A stretch of DNA of 45,972 nucleotides from an uncultured Cyclobacteriaceae bacterium (GTDB taxonomy: Bacteria; Bacteroidota; Bacteroidia; Cytophagales; Cyclobacteriaceae). Position numbers and translations under genes: made by a program. The stretch is taken from contig CAJQKV010000004.1 of assembly GCA_905479015.1 (NCBI GenBank), positions 1 through 45,972 on the forward strand, written 5' to 3'. Below are positions 17,385 to 25,408 of this stretch, one piece after another; position 1 is the stretch's first letter, and the number at the start of each line of letters is the position of its first letter. The notes under the pieces were generated by a model that saw nothing but the letters and a program-made list of their open reading frames with translations, did not search any database and was not told where the DNA came from.

Positions 17385-18005
17385 ATGCATAAATGCTATT
17401 TAGGTCTCCTGCTCTGCTTTTTTCAATATGTGATCATTGCTCAACAAGCAGATAGCTTAACCCAAAGTAAAACTAACAACTTCACTCATTTTTTAAAAAA
17501 GAAAAATATTGGATTGACTGCCTTTACTGGTTTTGATGTGACTCCGACAATGGAGAATTTTCAAAAACAAATACGCCTAGATATCTCCGTAACCCATGAA
17601 AGACTATCCCTTGGAGTGACTTATTCTTCTCTCTTAGGAGTACTTAAACAGTATGTGATTTTCCCAAATACCTATCGCTTAAATGCTCAACATGGAGGTG
17701 TTATTTTGGGGATACGTATCTTTCAATCGAAATGGATCAAAGGCTATGTTAATACAGCTTACCATTGGGGTCAAATGGTCTGGGAAGACCCCGTATCAAA
17801 GGAATATGTTTTTTCCAGTAAATCTGAAGGTATTAAACCAGAATTCGAAATTACTATTTATCCTGAATTCTGGCTACAACTATCCGCCAAAGTTGGTTAT
17901 CAACAGATCAGTAAATTAGATCTGCCTCAAATAAATTCTGCTGATTTTTCAGGTTTCTTTTACAGTTTGGGCTTAAAACTAAATTTGAACAATGAAAAAT
18001 ATTAA
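17385..18005 (+). CDS. Secreted outer-membrane barrel-like protein of unknown function
   Basis: This 206-residue protein has a signal peptide (hydrophobic LGLLLCFFQYVII, cleavage near AQQA). The mature part has many amphipathic beta-strand segments and ends with FFYSLGLKLNLN, resembling a small outer-membrane barrel. No family is recognised. Its last 14 nt overlap the start of the following lipoprotein gene, so the two are probably one operon. Confidence 0.55.
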   Translation: MHKCYLGLLLCFFQYVIIAQQADSLTQSKTNNFTHFLKKKNIGLTAFTGFDVTPTMENFQKQIRLDISVTHERLSLGVTYSSLLGVLKQYVIFPNTYRLNAQHGGVILGIRIFQSKWIKGYVNTAYHWGQMVWEDPVSKEYVFSSKSEGIKPEFEITIYPEFWLQLSAKVGYQQISKLDLPQINSADFSGFFYSLGLKLNLNNEKY

Positions 18006-19071
18006 ACCCTTTTTTCTACTGATATTATTCGGCTCATGTGTATTTACAAATGAAAACCTAGCCCCCGATCAACAGACTTGGAATTATGCATTACCGAATC
18101 AATTTAACCTCATTAATGACGAATTTATCAATCTAAATGAGGCCATTCTCAATGATGAATATAAAAATATACAAGCATTGGTAATTATCAAAGATGACCA
18201 ACTTATTTTTGAAAACTATTATTTAGATCAGCAAAGAGAAGATCTCAACAATATCGATAATGCCACCAATATTTTGACTTCGATCGCCATTGGAATGGCG
18301 ATTGATGATGGCTATTTAATTTCAATCGAAACTCCCATAGCGGATTTACTTCCCGAATATGAAAATGAACTATCCAATGATTCACTAAAAAAAACAATTA
18401 CAATTCGTCAACTTCTTACCCATCGTAGTGGTTTATCTTGGGACGAAATCGTCTCAGAAAATGATCTAGAAGAAATGATGAATAGCGATGATTGGGTTAA
18501 AAACCTGCTTAAAAAACCATTAGACGCCATTCCTGGAGGGCGATATAATTTCAATTCAGGAGCCAGTATGATCCTCTCAAAAATCATTCAAAATCTGACT
18601 AATGAAACCCTTTCTTCATACATCGATCGAAGACTATTCAAGGCCTTAGAAATTGAGGAGTGGCTTTGGACTGCCGATCCATCAGGCACTACAAATGCAA
18701 CCAACGGCCTACACCTTACGCAACTAGATTTCACGAAGATTGGATATCTATTACTCAAAAATGGGCTTTGGAAAGATCAGGTAATTCTATCTGAAAATTG
18801 GATTTATGAATCTACTACCTCCCAACATCAACCCAGTTATTCTTATAGTTTAGGCTATCTCTGGTTTCAGTTTACCGAGGACCAAGGCAATGCCCCTTAT
18901 AACAGCAAGCAAACTTTTTATATTCCAGGCCAAACAGGTTACCACCTTTATATCAACCCTGAGGAAAATTTAATAGTCAGTGTGGGTGCAACAAATTATT
19001 TTTATAGGCTTTTTGGACCCTCCTATTGGTTATATTTCGTTATTATGGATCTACATCGAGATCATTTATAA
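17992..19071 (+). CDS. Class C beta-lactamase-fold lipoprotein with substituted catalytic residues
   Basis: This 359-residue lipoprotein (lipobox FGSC, Cys16) has the serine beta-lactamase/penicillin-binding fold (PF00144-like): LLTHRSGL (141-148), PGGRYNFNSGASMILSKII (181-199) and IPGQTGYHLYI near the C-terminus. The SxxK nucleophile motif, normally in a context like SVTKSVTSLLIG, reads NATNILTSIAIG here, so Ser becomes Asn90 and Lys becomes Asn93. The YxN motif reads FNS with Phe187. All three catalytic side chains are lost, while the scaffold is well conserved. It probably binds rather than hydrolyses a ligand, perhaps together with the preceding barrel protein. The assignment of fold is strong; the loss of activity is inferred from alignment by eye. 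Confidence 0.78.
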   Translation: MKNIKPFFLLILFGSCVFTNENLAPDQQTWNYALPNQFNLINDEFINLNEAILNDEYKNIQALVIIKDDQLIFENYYLDQQREDLNNIDNATNILTSIAIGMAIDDGYLISIETPIADLLPEYENELSNDSLKKTITIRQLLTHRSGLSWDEIVSENDLEEMMNSDDWVKNLLKKPLDAIPGGRYNFNSGASMILSKIIQNLTNETLSSYIDRRLFKALEIEEWLWTADPSGTTNATNGLHLTQLDFTKIGYLLLKNGLWKDQVILSENWIYESTTSQHQPSYSYSLGYLWFQFTEDQGNAPYNSKQTFYIPGQTGYHLYINPEENLIVSVGATNYFYRLFGPSYWLYFVIMDLHRDHL

Positions 19072-19516
19072 AAATAAAATACATATTGTAAATCATTCAT
19101 CTCTATTCTATTTCTGATTATCTAGTTATCAGTTCCAACTGTTTAAGCTATTTGTGTGTTTTATCATTAGTTACAAAAAGTAATCAAGAATAAAAGAGTT
19201 TATCACAAACTGTTTTATCCTATAATTATACTTCGAAACATTTAATTTTATGGTGCATAGCAAGTTATCAACTGGACTCAAAAAGCTCTTGTCCAAAAAT
19301 AAACCTAATCACTTTTCAATGCACCCCGAACCTTTCATTAAGGATCCGATTGAAAGGATCCGATATGTAAAATTATTTAATACGGCACTGGAAATTGACT
19401 CGCTCCAAGAGATTCATTTGTCGAAATAACAAGCTATTCATGGGTGAGGCCAGCCTAATGACTTGAATATTTTTAAGTATAAAGCATCCTAATGGGTAAC
19501 TGTTAAGAGAAGTACC
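19072..19516. other. Intergenic stretch with one possible small ORF
   Basis: This 445-base AT-rich region lies between two convergent genes. Apart from the 59-codon frame at 19250-19429, nothing recognisable was seen: no tRNA, no strong terminator hairpin and no mobile-element ends. Confidence 0.5.
19250..19429 (+). CDS. Possible 59-residue small protein
   Basis: An ATG-initiated frame encodes a basic N-terminal half (MVHSKLSTGLKKLLSKNKPN) and a mixed C-terminal half ending in EIDSLQEIHLSK. Codon use looks ordinary and TATACTTCG, a loose match to the -7 element, lies upstream near 19227-19235. There is no signal peptide or recognisable domain. It is an isolated frame in otherwise empty DNA, so it may be spurious. 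Confidence 0.3.
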   Translation: MVHSKLSTGLKKLLSKNKPNHFSMHPEPFIKDPIERIRYVKLFNTALEIDSLQEIHLSK

Positions 19517-20827
19517 TCAAAGAGATTGTCCCAAATCCTCTAGGGTACGTCCTTTCGTTTCTGGCATCCAGACAAAGACAAATATCCATTGAAATATCAT
19601 CATCAAGGCGAATAAGGCAAAGGTATTTCCAGGACCCACAACAGCGGTCAGAGCTGGAAAAATAGCGGCGATGATTGCAGCCATGATCCAGTGGGTAAAA
19701 CTCCCCACCGATTGTCCTATGGCTCTTAGGTCATTGGGGAAGATCTCTGCAATGAATACCCAAATAACTGCCCCCTGAGAAAACGCAAAAAAACCAATAT
19801 ATAAAAACAGATAAATAGGTACCCTTGTCATCTGTTCATTTTCTGAATAAAATGAAAAGGCAACCATGAAAAGCGTAACAATGAGACCCACTGATCCGAT
19901 ATGCATCAACAATCTTCTACCTAACCTATCAATAAAGAAAATAGCCAACAGCGTAAATATGAAATTGATAGTTCCTATGCCCACTGAAGAAAGAAGTGCC
20001 GCAGATTTACCCAGTCCTGCCATCTCAAATATTCTAGGTGCATAATAAATAATGGCATTGATCCCAGAAACTTGGTTAAAAACAGCTAACATAATAGCCA
20101 GAAAAAAAGGTCTTTTATAATGACTATATCGGGCTTTTTGGGAATCATTTTGGGCTATGGTCGCCTGGATATCAGCAATTTTTTCTTCAATATTTTCTGA
20201 TTGAATCCGCTCAAAAAAATACCTCGCCTCCGCTACTAATCCTCTTTTCACAATTAACCAACGAGGGCTATTGGGAACCGTGAACATTAATAAAATGAAA
20301 ACAAGCGCGGGTAAAATTTCGACGCCCAACATCCATCGCCAATTATTTTCGCCATCGAAATCCGCAACGATGTAGTTTGATAGAAAAGCAATTAATATCC
20401 CTAAAACAATATTGAATTGAAACATGGCCACCAGTCTCCCTCTGACTTTGGCCGGTGCAATTTCTGAAATGTAAAGGGGGGCTGCGATTGGCGAAGCTCC
20501 AACGCCGATCCCACCAATCCATCTGAAAAATAAGAAAATATGCCAATCCGTAGTCAATGACGATCCTAAGGCAGAAATAAAATAGAGAACACCGATACCG
20601 ATTAAAGTCTTCTTTCTCCCATATTTATCACAAGGAATTCCCCCGAAAAGGGCCCCTAAGACCGTACCTATTAAAGCAATAGAAACTGTAAACCCATGTT
20701 CTAATGCACTGAGATTCCAAATGATTTGAATAGCTTGTTCTGCTCCTGATATGACCGCAGTATCAAATCCAAAAAGAAAGCCCCCTAATGAGACGACGAT
20801 CGCATAGTATAGTACCCGCTTGTTCAA
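19517..20827 (-). CDS. Sugar-porter family MFS transporter
   Basis: This 436-residue, 12-helix proton-coupled or facilitative sugar transporter acts in the inner membrane. Sugar-porter signatures are present in order: GGFLFGFDTAVISGA (helix 1), DKYGRKKTL after helix 2, RWIGGIGVGASPIAAPLYISE, NSPRWLI before the central loop, FNQVSGINAIIYYAPRIF (helix 7), DRLGRRLL and PETKGRTLE at the end. Xylose, galactose and mannose carriers share these motifs, so the substrate is open. The nearby mannanase-like gene makes a hexose such as mannose a reasonable guess. It follows the thioredoxin-like gene after 44 nt on the same strand, with a perfect palindrome in that gap. Confidence 0.92.
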   Translation of the reverse strand: MNKRVLYYAIVVSLGGFLFGFDTAVISGAEQAIQIIWNLSALEHGFTVSIALIGTVLGALFGGIPCDKYGRKKTLIGIGVLYFISALGSSLTTDWHIFLFFRWIGGIGVGASPIAAPLYISEIAPAKVRGRLVAMFQFNIVLGILIAFLSNYIVADFDGENNWRWMLGVEILPALVFILLMFTVPNSPRWLIVKRGLVAEARYFFERIQSENIEEKIADIQATIAQNDSQKARYSHYKRPFFLAIMLAVFNQVSGINAIIYYAPRIFEMAGLGKSAALLSSVGIGTINFIFTLLAIFFIDRLGRRLLMHIGSVGLIVTLFMVAFSFYSENEQMTRVPIYLFLYIGFFAFSQGAVIWVFIAEIFPNDLRAIGQSVGSFTHWIMAAIIAAIFPALTAVVGPGNTFALFALMMIFQWIFVFVWMPETKGRTLEDLGQSL

Positions 20828-20833
20828 AGATCA

Positions 20834-20851
20834 GTATCTAACATTAGATAC
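20834..20851. repeat. Perfect palindrome in front of the sugar transporter gene
   Basis: GTATCTAA and TTAGATAC are separated by CA, giving an 18-bp near-perfect dyad that ends 6 nt upstream of the MFS start codon. Its position fits either a repressor operator or an mRNA hairpin near the ribosome entry site. No regulator gene is adjacent. Confidence 0.45.
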
Positions 20852-20871
20852 AAGATAATTCAATTCATCGG

Positions 20872-22305
20872 TTATTGAGCTAGGTTTTGATCAAGAAGTT
20901 CATAATTTTGAATGAAATCGAGCACCTGTTCTACATCTATTTTTTTGGCTATTATTCTTCTTTCTTGATTTAACACATAAAGCTGAGGCGTCGTTCTCAC
21001 ATTGTATTCCATTCTGAAATTATTCTGATACAGCGGATCCCCAAGATTCAACCAATCTAGCTTTTGTTCTTTAATAAAGTTTTTCCATTTGTCTGTATCT
21101 GTAATGGTACAAATAGCAATCACCTCTGCTCCTGCTTTCTTCAAATCAGGATAGGCTTCCTTTAGTATAGGCGTCTTCTTTTTACAATGACCACAATCTG
21201 GATCATAAAAAAAATAAATTAAATACTTTTCATTCAATTGATTCAGGGAAAATGGCTGCATTGCGGTATCTAATAAGTTCATCCTTGGTGCCATTTTTCC
21301 AATCAGATTGGGTCGGATAAACTTTAACTCTTCTTCTATTTCCAGCTTCTGATCTTCATCCATAAAATCAACTTTATCCGTCAAAAAATACTCATCGGAT
21401 AAAAATACAGTGACCCCATCCATTCCCATAATTTTGGACTCTTGATATTTGGTGTACAAGGTCATCAGCCAATACCTGAACCCTTGTGGATGACCTTCAA
21501 ATTTATCTAACCAGTCTTTAATCTGGATATTGACAGAATCTGCTTGTCGGATGACCAAATCATCAAAATACTTCATCACATAACCATGAAACACAGGGGT
21601 TCTCATCATACTGGGTGCATCGTCTAATACATCGAAATAATGATCTCTGTAGTATTTAAAGGATGCTATTTTGCGAGCTTGGAGCTCCTCTATTTCCTCG
21701 AATTCAGGAATCGTTACCCCTTCAACAATCTTTAAAAAAGAGATGAAAAATAAATCAGGATTATCTGAGATTAATGACTCACGAAATTCCTTTGCACTCA
21801 ATCCTATTCCCTCTAATTCTTGGGTAATCGAAACAGAATCAGCAGCCGAAGCGGTAATTAAGCGTCCTGATAATTCAGATTGTTGCTTTTGAATCTCAGC
21901 CATTTTGTTTTGAAATTGGGCAAACAATTCATTGTCCTCTGATCCAGAAATTTCGATGTCCTTATACCCCAACTCTGAGTTGATCTTCATCTCAAAAAAT
22001 TGATCACTAATAATAAACTCAAAATAAAAGTTTGGAGAATAAAGAAAGTACACGCCTTTTTCTAAAGTGTATTCTCCTTTTAGTTGAAGCTTATCATTGA
22101 TGATTTCAGCAGAATCTAGAATTAATCGTTGGTTCCCAAAGTGATACCCTACGATCGTCGAGGAATCTTTGATTCCCACCACTTCAATAGTAATTTCATG
22201 TCCGATACGCTCTTCTGTTTTTTGGGCACAACTGTAAAAGGTCCACGAAAGCAGCATCATGACCCCATATGTCTTAAATAAATTTCCTACCATTTTGTTC
22301 ATCAT
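20872..22305 (-). CDS. TlpA-like thioredoxin lipoprotein with N-terminal DUF4369-type domain
   Basis: This 477-residue envelope protein has a lipobox (FYSC, Cys26). The N-terminal part (about 35-140) looks like the beta-rich DUF4369 domain found before thioredoxin domains in Bacteroidota, a helical middle resembles DUF5106, and the C-terminal thioredoxin fold carries the active site CGHC (Cys371, Cys374) in FYDPDCGHCKKKTP. It is expected to act as a periplasmic thiol-disulfide reductase; the electron donor and partners are unknown. TAATTTTA (22327-22320 on the minus strand), one base off the -7 consensus, lies just upstream. It may be cotranscribed with the sugar transporter, but no functional link is evident. 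Confidence 0.82.
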   Translation of the reverse strand: MMNKMVGNLFKTYGVMMLLSWTFYSCAQKTEERIGHEITIEVVGIKDSSTIVGYHFGNQRLILDSAEIINDKLQLKGEYTLEKGVYFLYSPNFYFEFIISDQFFEMKINSELGYKDIEISGSEDNELFAQFQNKMAEIQKQQSELSGRLITASAADSVSITQELEGIGLSAKEFRESLISDNPDLFFISFLKIVEGVTIPEFEEIEELQARKIASFKYYRDHYFDVLDDAPSMMRTPVFHGYVMKYFDDLVIRQADSVNIQIKDWLDKFEGHPQGFRYWLMTLYTKYQESKIMGMDGVTVFLSDEYFLTDKVDFMDEDQKLEIEEELKFIRPNLIGKMAPRMNLLDTAMQPFSLNQLNEKYLIYFFYDPDCGHCKKKTPILKEAYPDLKKAGAEVIAICTITDTDKWKNFIKEQKLDWLNLGDPLYQNNFRMEYNVRTTPQLYVLNQERRIIAKKIDVEQVLDFIQNYELLDQNLAQ

Positions 22306-22581
22306 ATCATTCTAACCCTTAAAATTAAATGGTTTATTGGATTAAACCTATTACTCCAATTTAAGTTTTCGGTAATTTTTTTACAAAAAAAATCTCCTTC
22401 ACTTGAGCTCCAAAAACCAGTTCATTAAAGTTGATATTAAACTTTTCATTCCACACCCTTCAAATTACTGATTTAATTTTGAATACATATGCTCTTTTCA
22501 TAAAGGTCTATGAAATCCATCATAAAGCTGGCCTCTCTCAATACATTCAAATTTCTTTCTCTAGTTTGTTATCTGATAGCA

Positions 22582-23673
22582 TCATTTATATATTTCGTCA
22601 AGATCATTTTCAAAAATAGTGAGTTGATTTTTTCTGAATTCTCTAAAATCAACTGCCGCAGGGTGTTCGTCAAAAGGAATATAATAATGTGTACTGTCCT
22701 TATTCGGACCCAATGTCACCCAGCTCAGGGCTCCATGATCCAACGCTTGAAAACTGGTCAACAAAGTTTGAGAAAACCAGAGGGAATCCATTAGTCCATT
22801 TTGACCTGTTTCAGTAATTGCCGCTAATTTATTTTTCTGATGGGCCAAATGATCCATATACATTAAGTCATTTTTGAACTTATTTGATGCGATTTGACGC
22901 TTTGCCTCTGTATCCTCAAATTCAATATAATTTACCAATCCAAAAACATCCACATAATCATCTCCAGGGTAACCATAAAAATAATCTTTATCCATATTTG
23001 ATTCATCCATAAAAGATCGATTGGGTGAATAAGCGTAAATTATATTGTGCACCTTCTTCACCTCTTTGAGATAATCAACGGTAAATCTCCAGAGGGAAAC
23101 GAGAGATGCTTCAGTTCCATTTCCCCACCAAACCTCTCGAGCATTGTGCTGATCAAAAAGTCTTAATATGACCGGCATGTTGAGCTGCGAAAGAAAAAGA
23201 GCCAATTGATTCAGGAGCGTCAAGTATTCCTGATGCAAAAAGGCTCCAGGTAATACATTAGCTGGCTCAAAATTAGATATAAAGAGGTTTTTTTGGGTAT
23301 CTGGATAGGTCGGACGCCAGGACAAAGCATTGATGCCACCTCTCGAATATACTTCCCTCATCCAAATTTTCATTTGGTCATACTTGATCGAATCATTATT
23401 ATAAACATTCTCTGAAAAATCAATGGTCCATCCATGCATCGCCGGATAAGACCCTACGGTTTCTCTCACATCTGATCTTCCTTTTTTTGCCTGCCATTTA
23501 ACGCCATAAGCCATATCATCTTGATGACCGATTAAGACATTTTTCTGTGCAGAATTCTTCAGATTTTGATATAAATTATTTGTTTTCTTCGATGCCTTTT
23601 CATCAATCAGAGATTGAGCTAAAACCACCTGTGAAAAAACTAGGCTAGCGCATAAAACGATCGTTTTTAACAT
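22582..23673 (-). CDS. GH26 mannanase-like secreted protein with substituted acid/base residue
   Basis: This 363-residue protein has a signal peptide ending at VVLAQS and one glycoside hydrolase family 26 catalytic domain: VLIGHQDDMAYGVKW, VGSYPAMHGWTIDF, GGINALSWRP and the WWG loop. The nucleophile position is intact as Glu288 in AAITETGQNG. The acid/base motif, normally HE in a context such as LHEMNGxWFWWG, reads DQ (Asp174-Gln175) in LRLFDQHNAREVWWG with equal spacing to WWG. The separation of 113 residues between the two sites fits the family. It may be a low-activity, transglycosylating or binding-only relative of beta-mannanase. The hypothesis rests on alignment by eye. Confidence 0.82.
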   Translation of the reverse strand: MLKTIVLCASLVFSQVVLAQSLIDEKASKKTNNLYQNLKNSAQKNVLIGHQDDMAYGVKWQAKKGRSDVRETVGSYPAMHGWTIDFSENVYNNDSIKYDQMKIWMREVYSRGGINALSWRPTYPDTQKNLFISNFEPANVLPGAFLHQEYLTLLNQLALFLSQLNMPVILRLFDQHNAREVWWGNGTEASLVSLWRFTVDYLKEVKKVHNIIYAYSPNRSFMDESNMDKDYFYGYPGDDYVDVFGLVNYIEFEDTEAKRQIASNKFKNDLMYMDHLAHQKNKLAAITETGQNGLMDSLWFSQTLLTSFQALDHGALSWVTLGPNKDSTHYYIPFDEHPAAVDFREFRKNQLTIFENDLDEIYK

Positions 23674-23707
23674 ATTTATTTTAGATTATTTTATCCATGA
23701 CTCTGTT

Positions 23708-23715
23708 CAAAATTA
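23708..23715 (-). promoter_or_regulatory. -7 promoter element of the GH26 gene
   Basis: TAATTTTG on the minus strand is an exact TAnnTTTG match, 34 nt upstream of the GH26 start codon, which leaves a leader of roughly 25-30 nt. A -33 element is not clear. Confidence 0.5.
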
Positions 23716-23826
23716 AGAGTAAAAAATTCATCTCCTCTAAAACAATCCATTATTTTTGCTCCCTGCTTAAAAGAAGCCTGCCAATATTAATTATATATGA
23801 AATTCGGTTAGTTTTTTAAAAACCCT

Positions 23827-23834
23827 TAATTTTG
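23827..23834 (+). promoter_or_regulatory. -7 promoter element of the acyltransferase gene
   Basis: TAATTTTG matches the TAnnTTTG consensus exactly and is preceded about 19 nt upstream by a GTTAG sequence that could be a weak -33 element. Transcription would start near 23840, just where the upstream-extended acyltransferase frame opens. Confidence 0.5.
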
Positions 23835-23947
23835 AATAAAAAGTTATCAAAAAAATCAAATCCATATTCCTTAGCTCAGGGTACTACAGTATTTTCTTTC
23901 TGCTCCTAGTTACCTTTCACCTTGTCCAATACTTTTGCTATTATCTA

Positions 23948-24586
23948 ATGGGTTATGAGGCACATAGATGGAGTGTGATTTATCTGAACAGATTGCTCAT
24001 GTTGATTCAAGGCCTACTATTGACTAGACATCAAACCATTGGTATGGAGAAAATTCCAATAGATCAACCCATTATCGTCGTGTCTAATCATCAAAATATG
24101 ATGGATTTACCCCCACTTATTTGGTATTTCAGACATCAGCATGCTAAATTCATTTCGAAAAAAGAACTGGGCAGTGGCATCCCTAGTATTTCCTTTAATC
24201 TGCGAAAAGGAGGCTCTTTGCTCATAGACAGGAATTCCGGAAACACTGCCATTACCCAGATATCTCAATATGGCCATCAAATGAACAAAAAAAACCATGC
24301 CGTTGTCATTTTTCCCGAAGGAACTCGGAGCAATAGTGCCAACCTAAGTCCATTCAAAATGGGGGGTCTCAAAGCATTGATAGATGCCATGCCTGACGCG
24401 CTTATCGTCCCCTTTGTAGTACACAATAACTATCAAATTTTTGAAAAGGGTAAGTTCCCCCTTAAACTAGGAAATCATTTAAGATATAGTATTTTAGACC
24501 CCTTTTCACCAGAGGGCCTAGATGTAGACAGCTTGAAAGATAAGCTTGAAGACCTTTACCGGAATGAATTAAATAACTTTTCCTAA
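23948..24586 (+). CDS. plsC: 1-acyl-glycerol-3-phosphate acyltransferase-like protein (PlsC family)
   Basis: From the first ATG this is 212 residues with the acyltransferase motifs SNHQNMMD (catalytic His48, Asp53) and FPEGTRS (122-128), so it should transfer acyl groups to lysophosphatidate at the inner membrane. The reading frame stays open from 23840, after an in-frame TAA at 23837, and encodes a very plausible N-terminal membrane helix (ILSSGYYSIFFLLLVTFHL region) that full-length relatives have. No ATG, GTG or TTG occurs in that extension. A TTG frame at 23832 would join it if the A7 run at 23849-23855 had one more A. Either a rare start codon, a homopolymer frameshift or a sequence error is involved; the annotated start is therefore a minimum. 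Confidence 0.85.
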   Translation: MGYEAHRWSVIYLNRLLMLIQGLLLTRHQTIGMEKIPIDQPIIVVSNHQNMMDLPPLIWYFRHQHAKFISKKELGSGIPSISFNLRKGGSLLIDRNSGNTAITQISQYGHQMNKKNHAVVIFPEGTRSNSANLSPFKMGGLKALIDAMPDALIVPFVVHNNYQIFEKGKFPLKLGNHLRYSILDPFSPEGLDVDSLKDKLEDLYRNELNNFS

Positions 24587-24924
24587 CCCTTCTTTCTGCG
24601 CCTCTTGAATTCTTCAGTTCAGCGCTTCTGATTTTTTCCGAAGGGTTTACATGGTATGATATATTAGCTTTATATGTATTTACTATCCTGTTTTTTGTGA
24701 TTCTCCGGGTAAATAGCCGTACCCAAATCAATAGAAAAAAGTAAATGCAACTATCTTTTTATTTATCATAAAGTATTGATTAAATTTCTTGTGCTTCTTG
24801 CCATTCCAAAGCACACACCAGTCATCCATTGATCGTACCAGATCCTGGAACAATCAAAAAAAATTGACCTATACATGCACCAATAGCCATATATATTTAA
24901 TAAATTGATTGAAAATATATTGCT
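24587..24924. other. Intergenic stretch without a recognisable gene
   Basis: This 338-base AT-rich spacer separates the acyltransferase from the molybdenum hydroxylase genes. One plus-strand frame after 24592 encodes a hydrophobic segment with a basic tail ending near 24742, but it has no start codon, so it is at best a remnant. No terminator, tRNA or repeat stands out. Confidence 0.4.
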
Positions 24925-25398
24925 ATGCCTAAGTATACACTGAACATCAATAAAACATCTTATGACGTCGAAGTAGCCGCAGGAACCTCCTTGCTTTGGG
25001 TACTTCGCGAAGATTTGGGACTGACGGGCGCCAAATATGGCTGTGGCATCGGTCAATGTGGCGCCTGCACGGTCCATGTGGATAAGCAACCGATCAAAGC
25101 GTGTCTGCTGCCCATCGAACAATTTACGGCAGGTCAGGAAATTACTACCATTGAAGGCTTATCTGAACATGGGGATCACCCCGTCCAAAAGGCTTGGATT
25201 GAGGCCCAGGCCCCACAATGTGGTTATTGTCATTCAGGTCAAATCATGCAAGCAGTCGCCTTACTCGAGCAAAAAGAACACCCTACACGCGACGAAATTA
25301 AGGCGCACATGAATGGTAATCTCTGTAGGTGCGGTACGTATTTGCGCATTCTTACCGCCATCGAAATGGCTGCAAAAACAAAAAATCCCACCTCTTAA
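24925..25398 (+). CDS. iorA: Isoquinoline 1-oxidoreductase-type alpha subunit, two [2Fe-2S] clusters
   Basis: This 157-residue electron-transfer subunit belongs to the xanthine oxidase family. A plant-ferredoxin-like cluster is ligated by Cys40, Cys45, Cys48 and Cys60 ([14 protein letters not shown]), and the second, helical cluster by Cys99, Cys102, Cys134 and Cys136 (CGYCHSGQ and NLCRCGTY). It passes electrons from the molybdenum site of the large subunit to an acceptor, often a cytochrome c. The large-subunit gene follows after 10 nt. Name and substrate follow the family; aldehydes or N-heterocycles are possible. Base composition looks more G+C-rich than neighbouring genes. Confidence 0.92.
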   Translation: MPKYTLNINKTSYDVEVAAGTSLLWVLREDLGLTGAKYGCGIGQCGACTVHVDKQPIKACLLPIEQFTAGQEITTIEGLSEHGDHPVQKAWIEAQAPQCGYCHSGQIMQAVALLEQKEHPTRDEIKAHMNGNLCRCGTYLRILTAIEMAAKTKNPTS

Positions 25399-25408
25399 TA
25401 TAAGCACA

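Noticed and set aside
22622-22654. 10-bp hairpin (AGTTGATTTT / AAAATCAACT) near the 3' end of the GH26 gene
   Set aside because: It lies inside the coding region before the stop codon, lacks a T-run on the coding strand and probably arose from AT-rich codons.
24592-24742. Open frame for a hydrophobic peptide after plsC
   Set aside because: It has no start codon and no recognisable family; AT-rich spacer can produce such frames.
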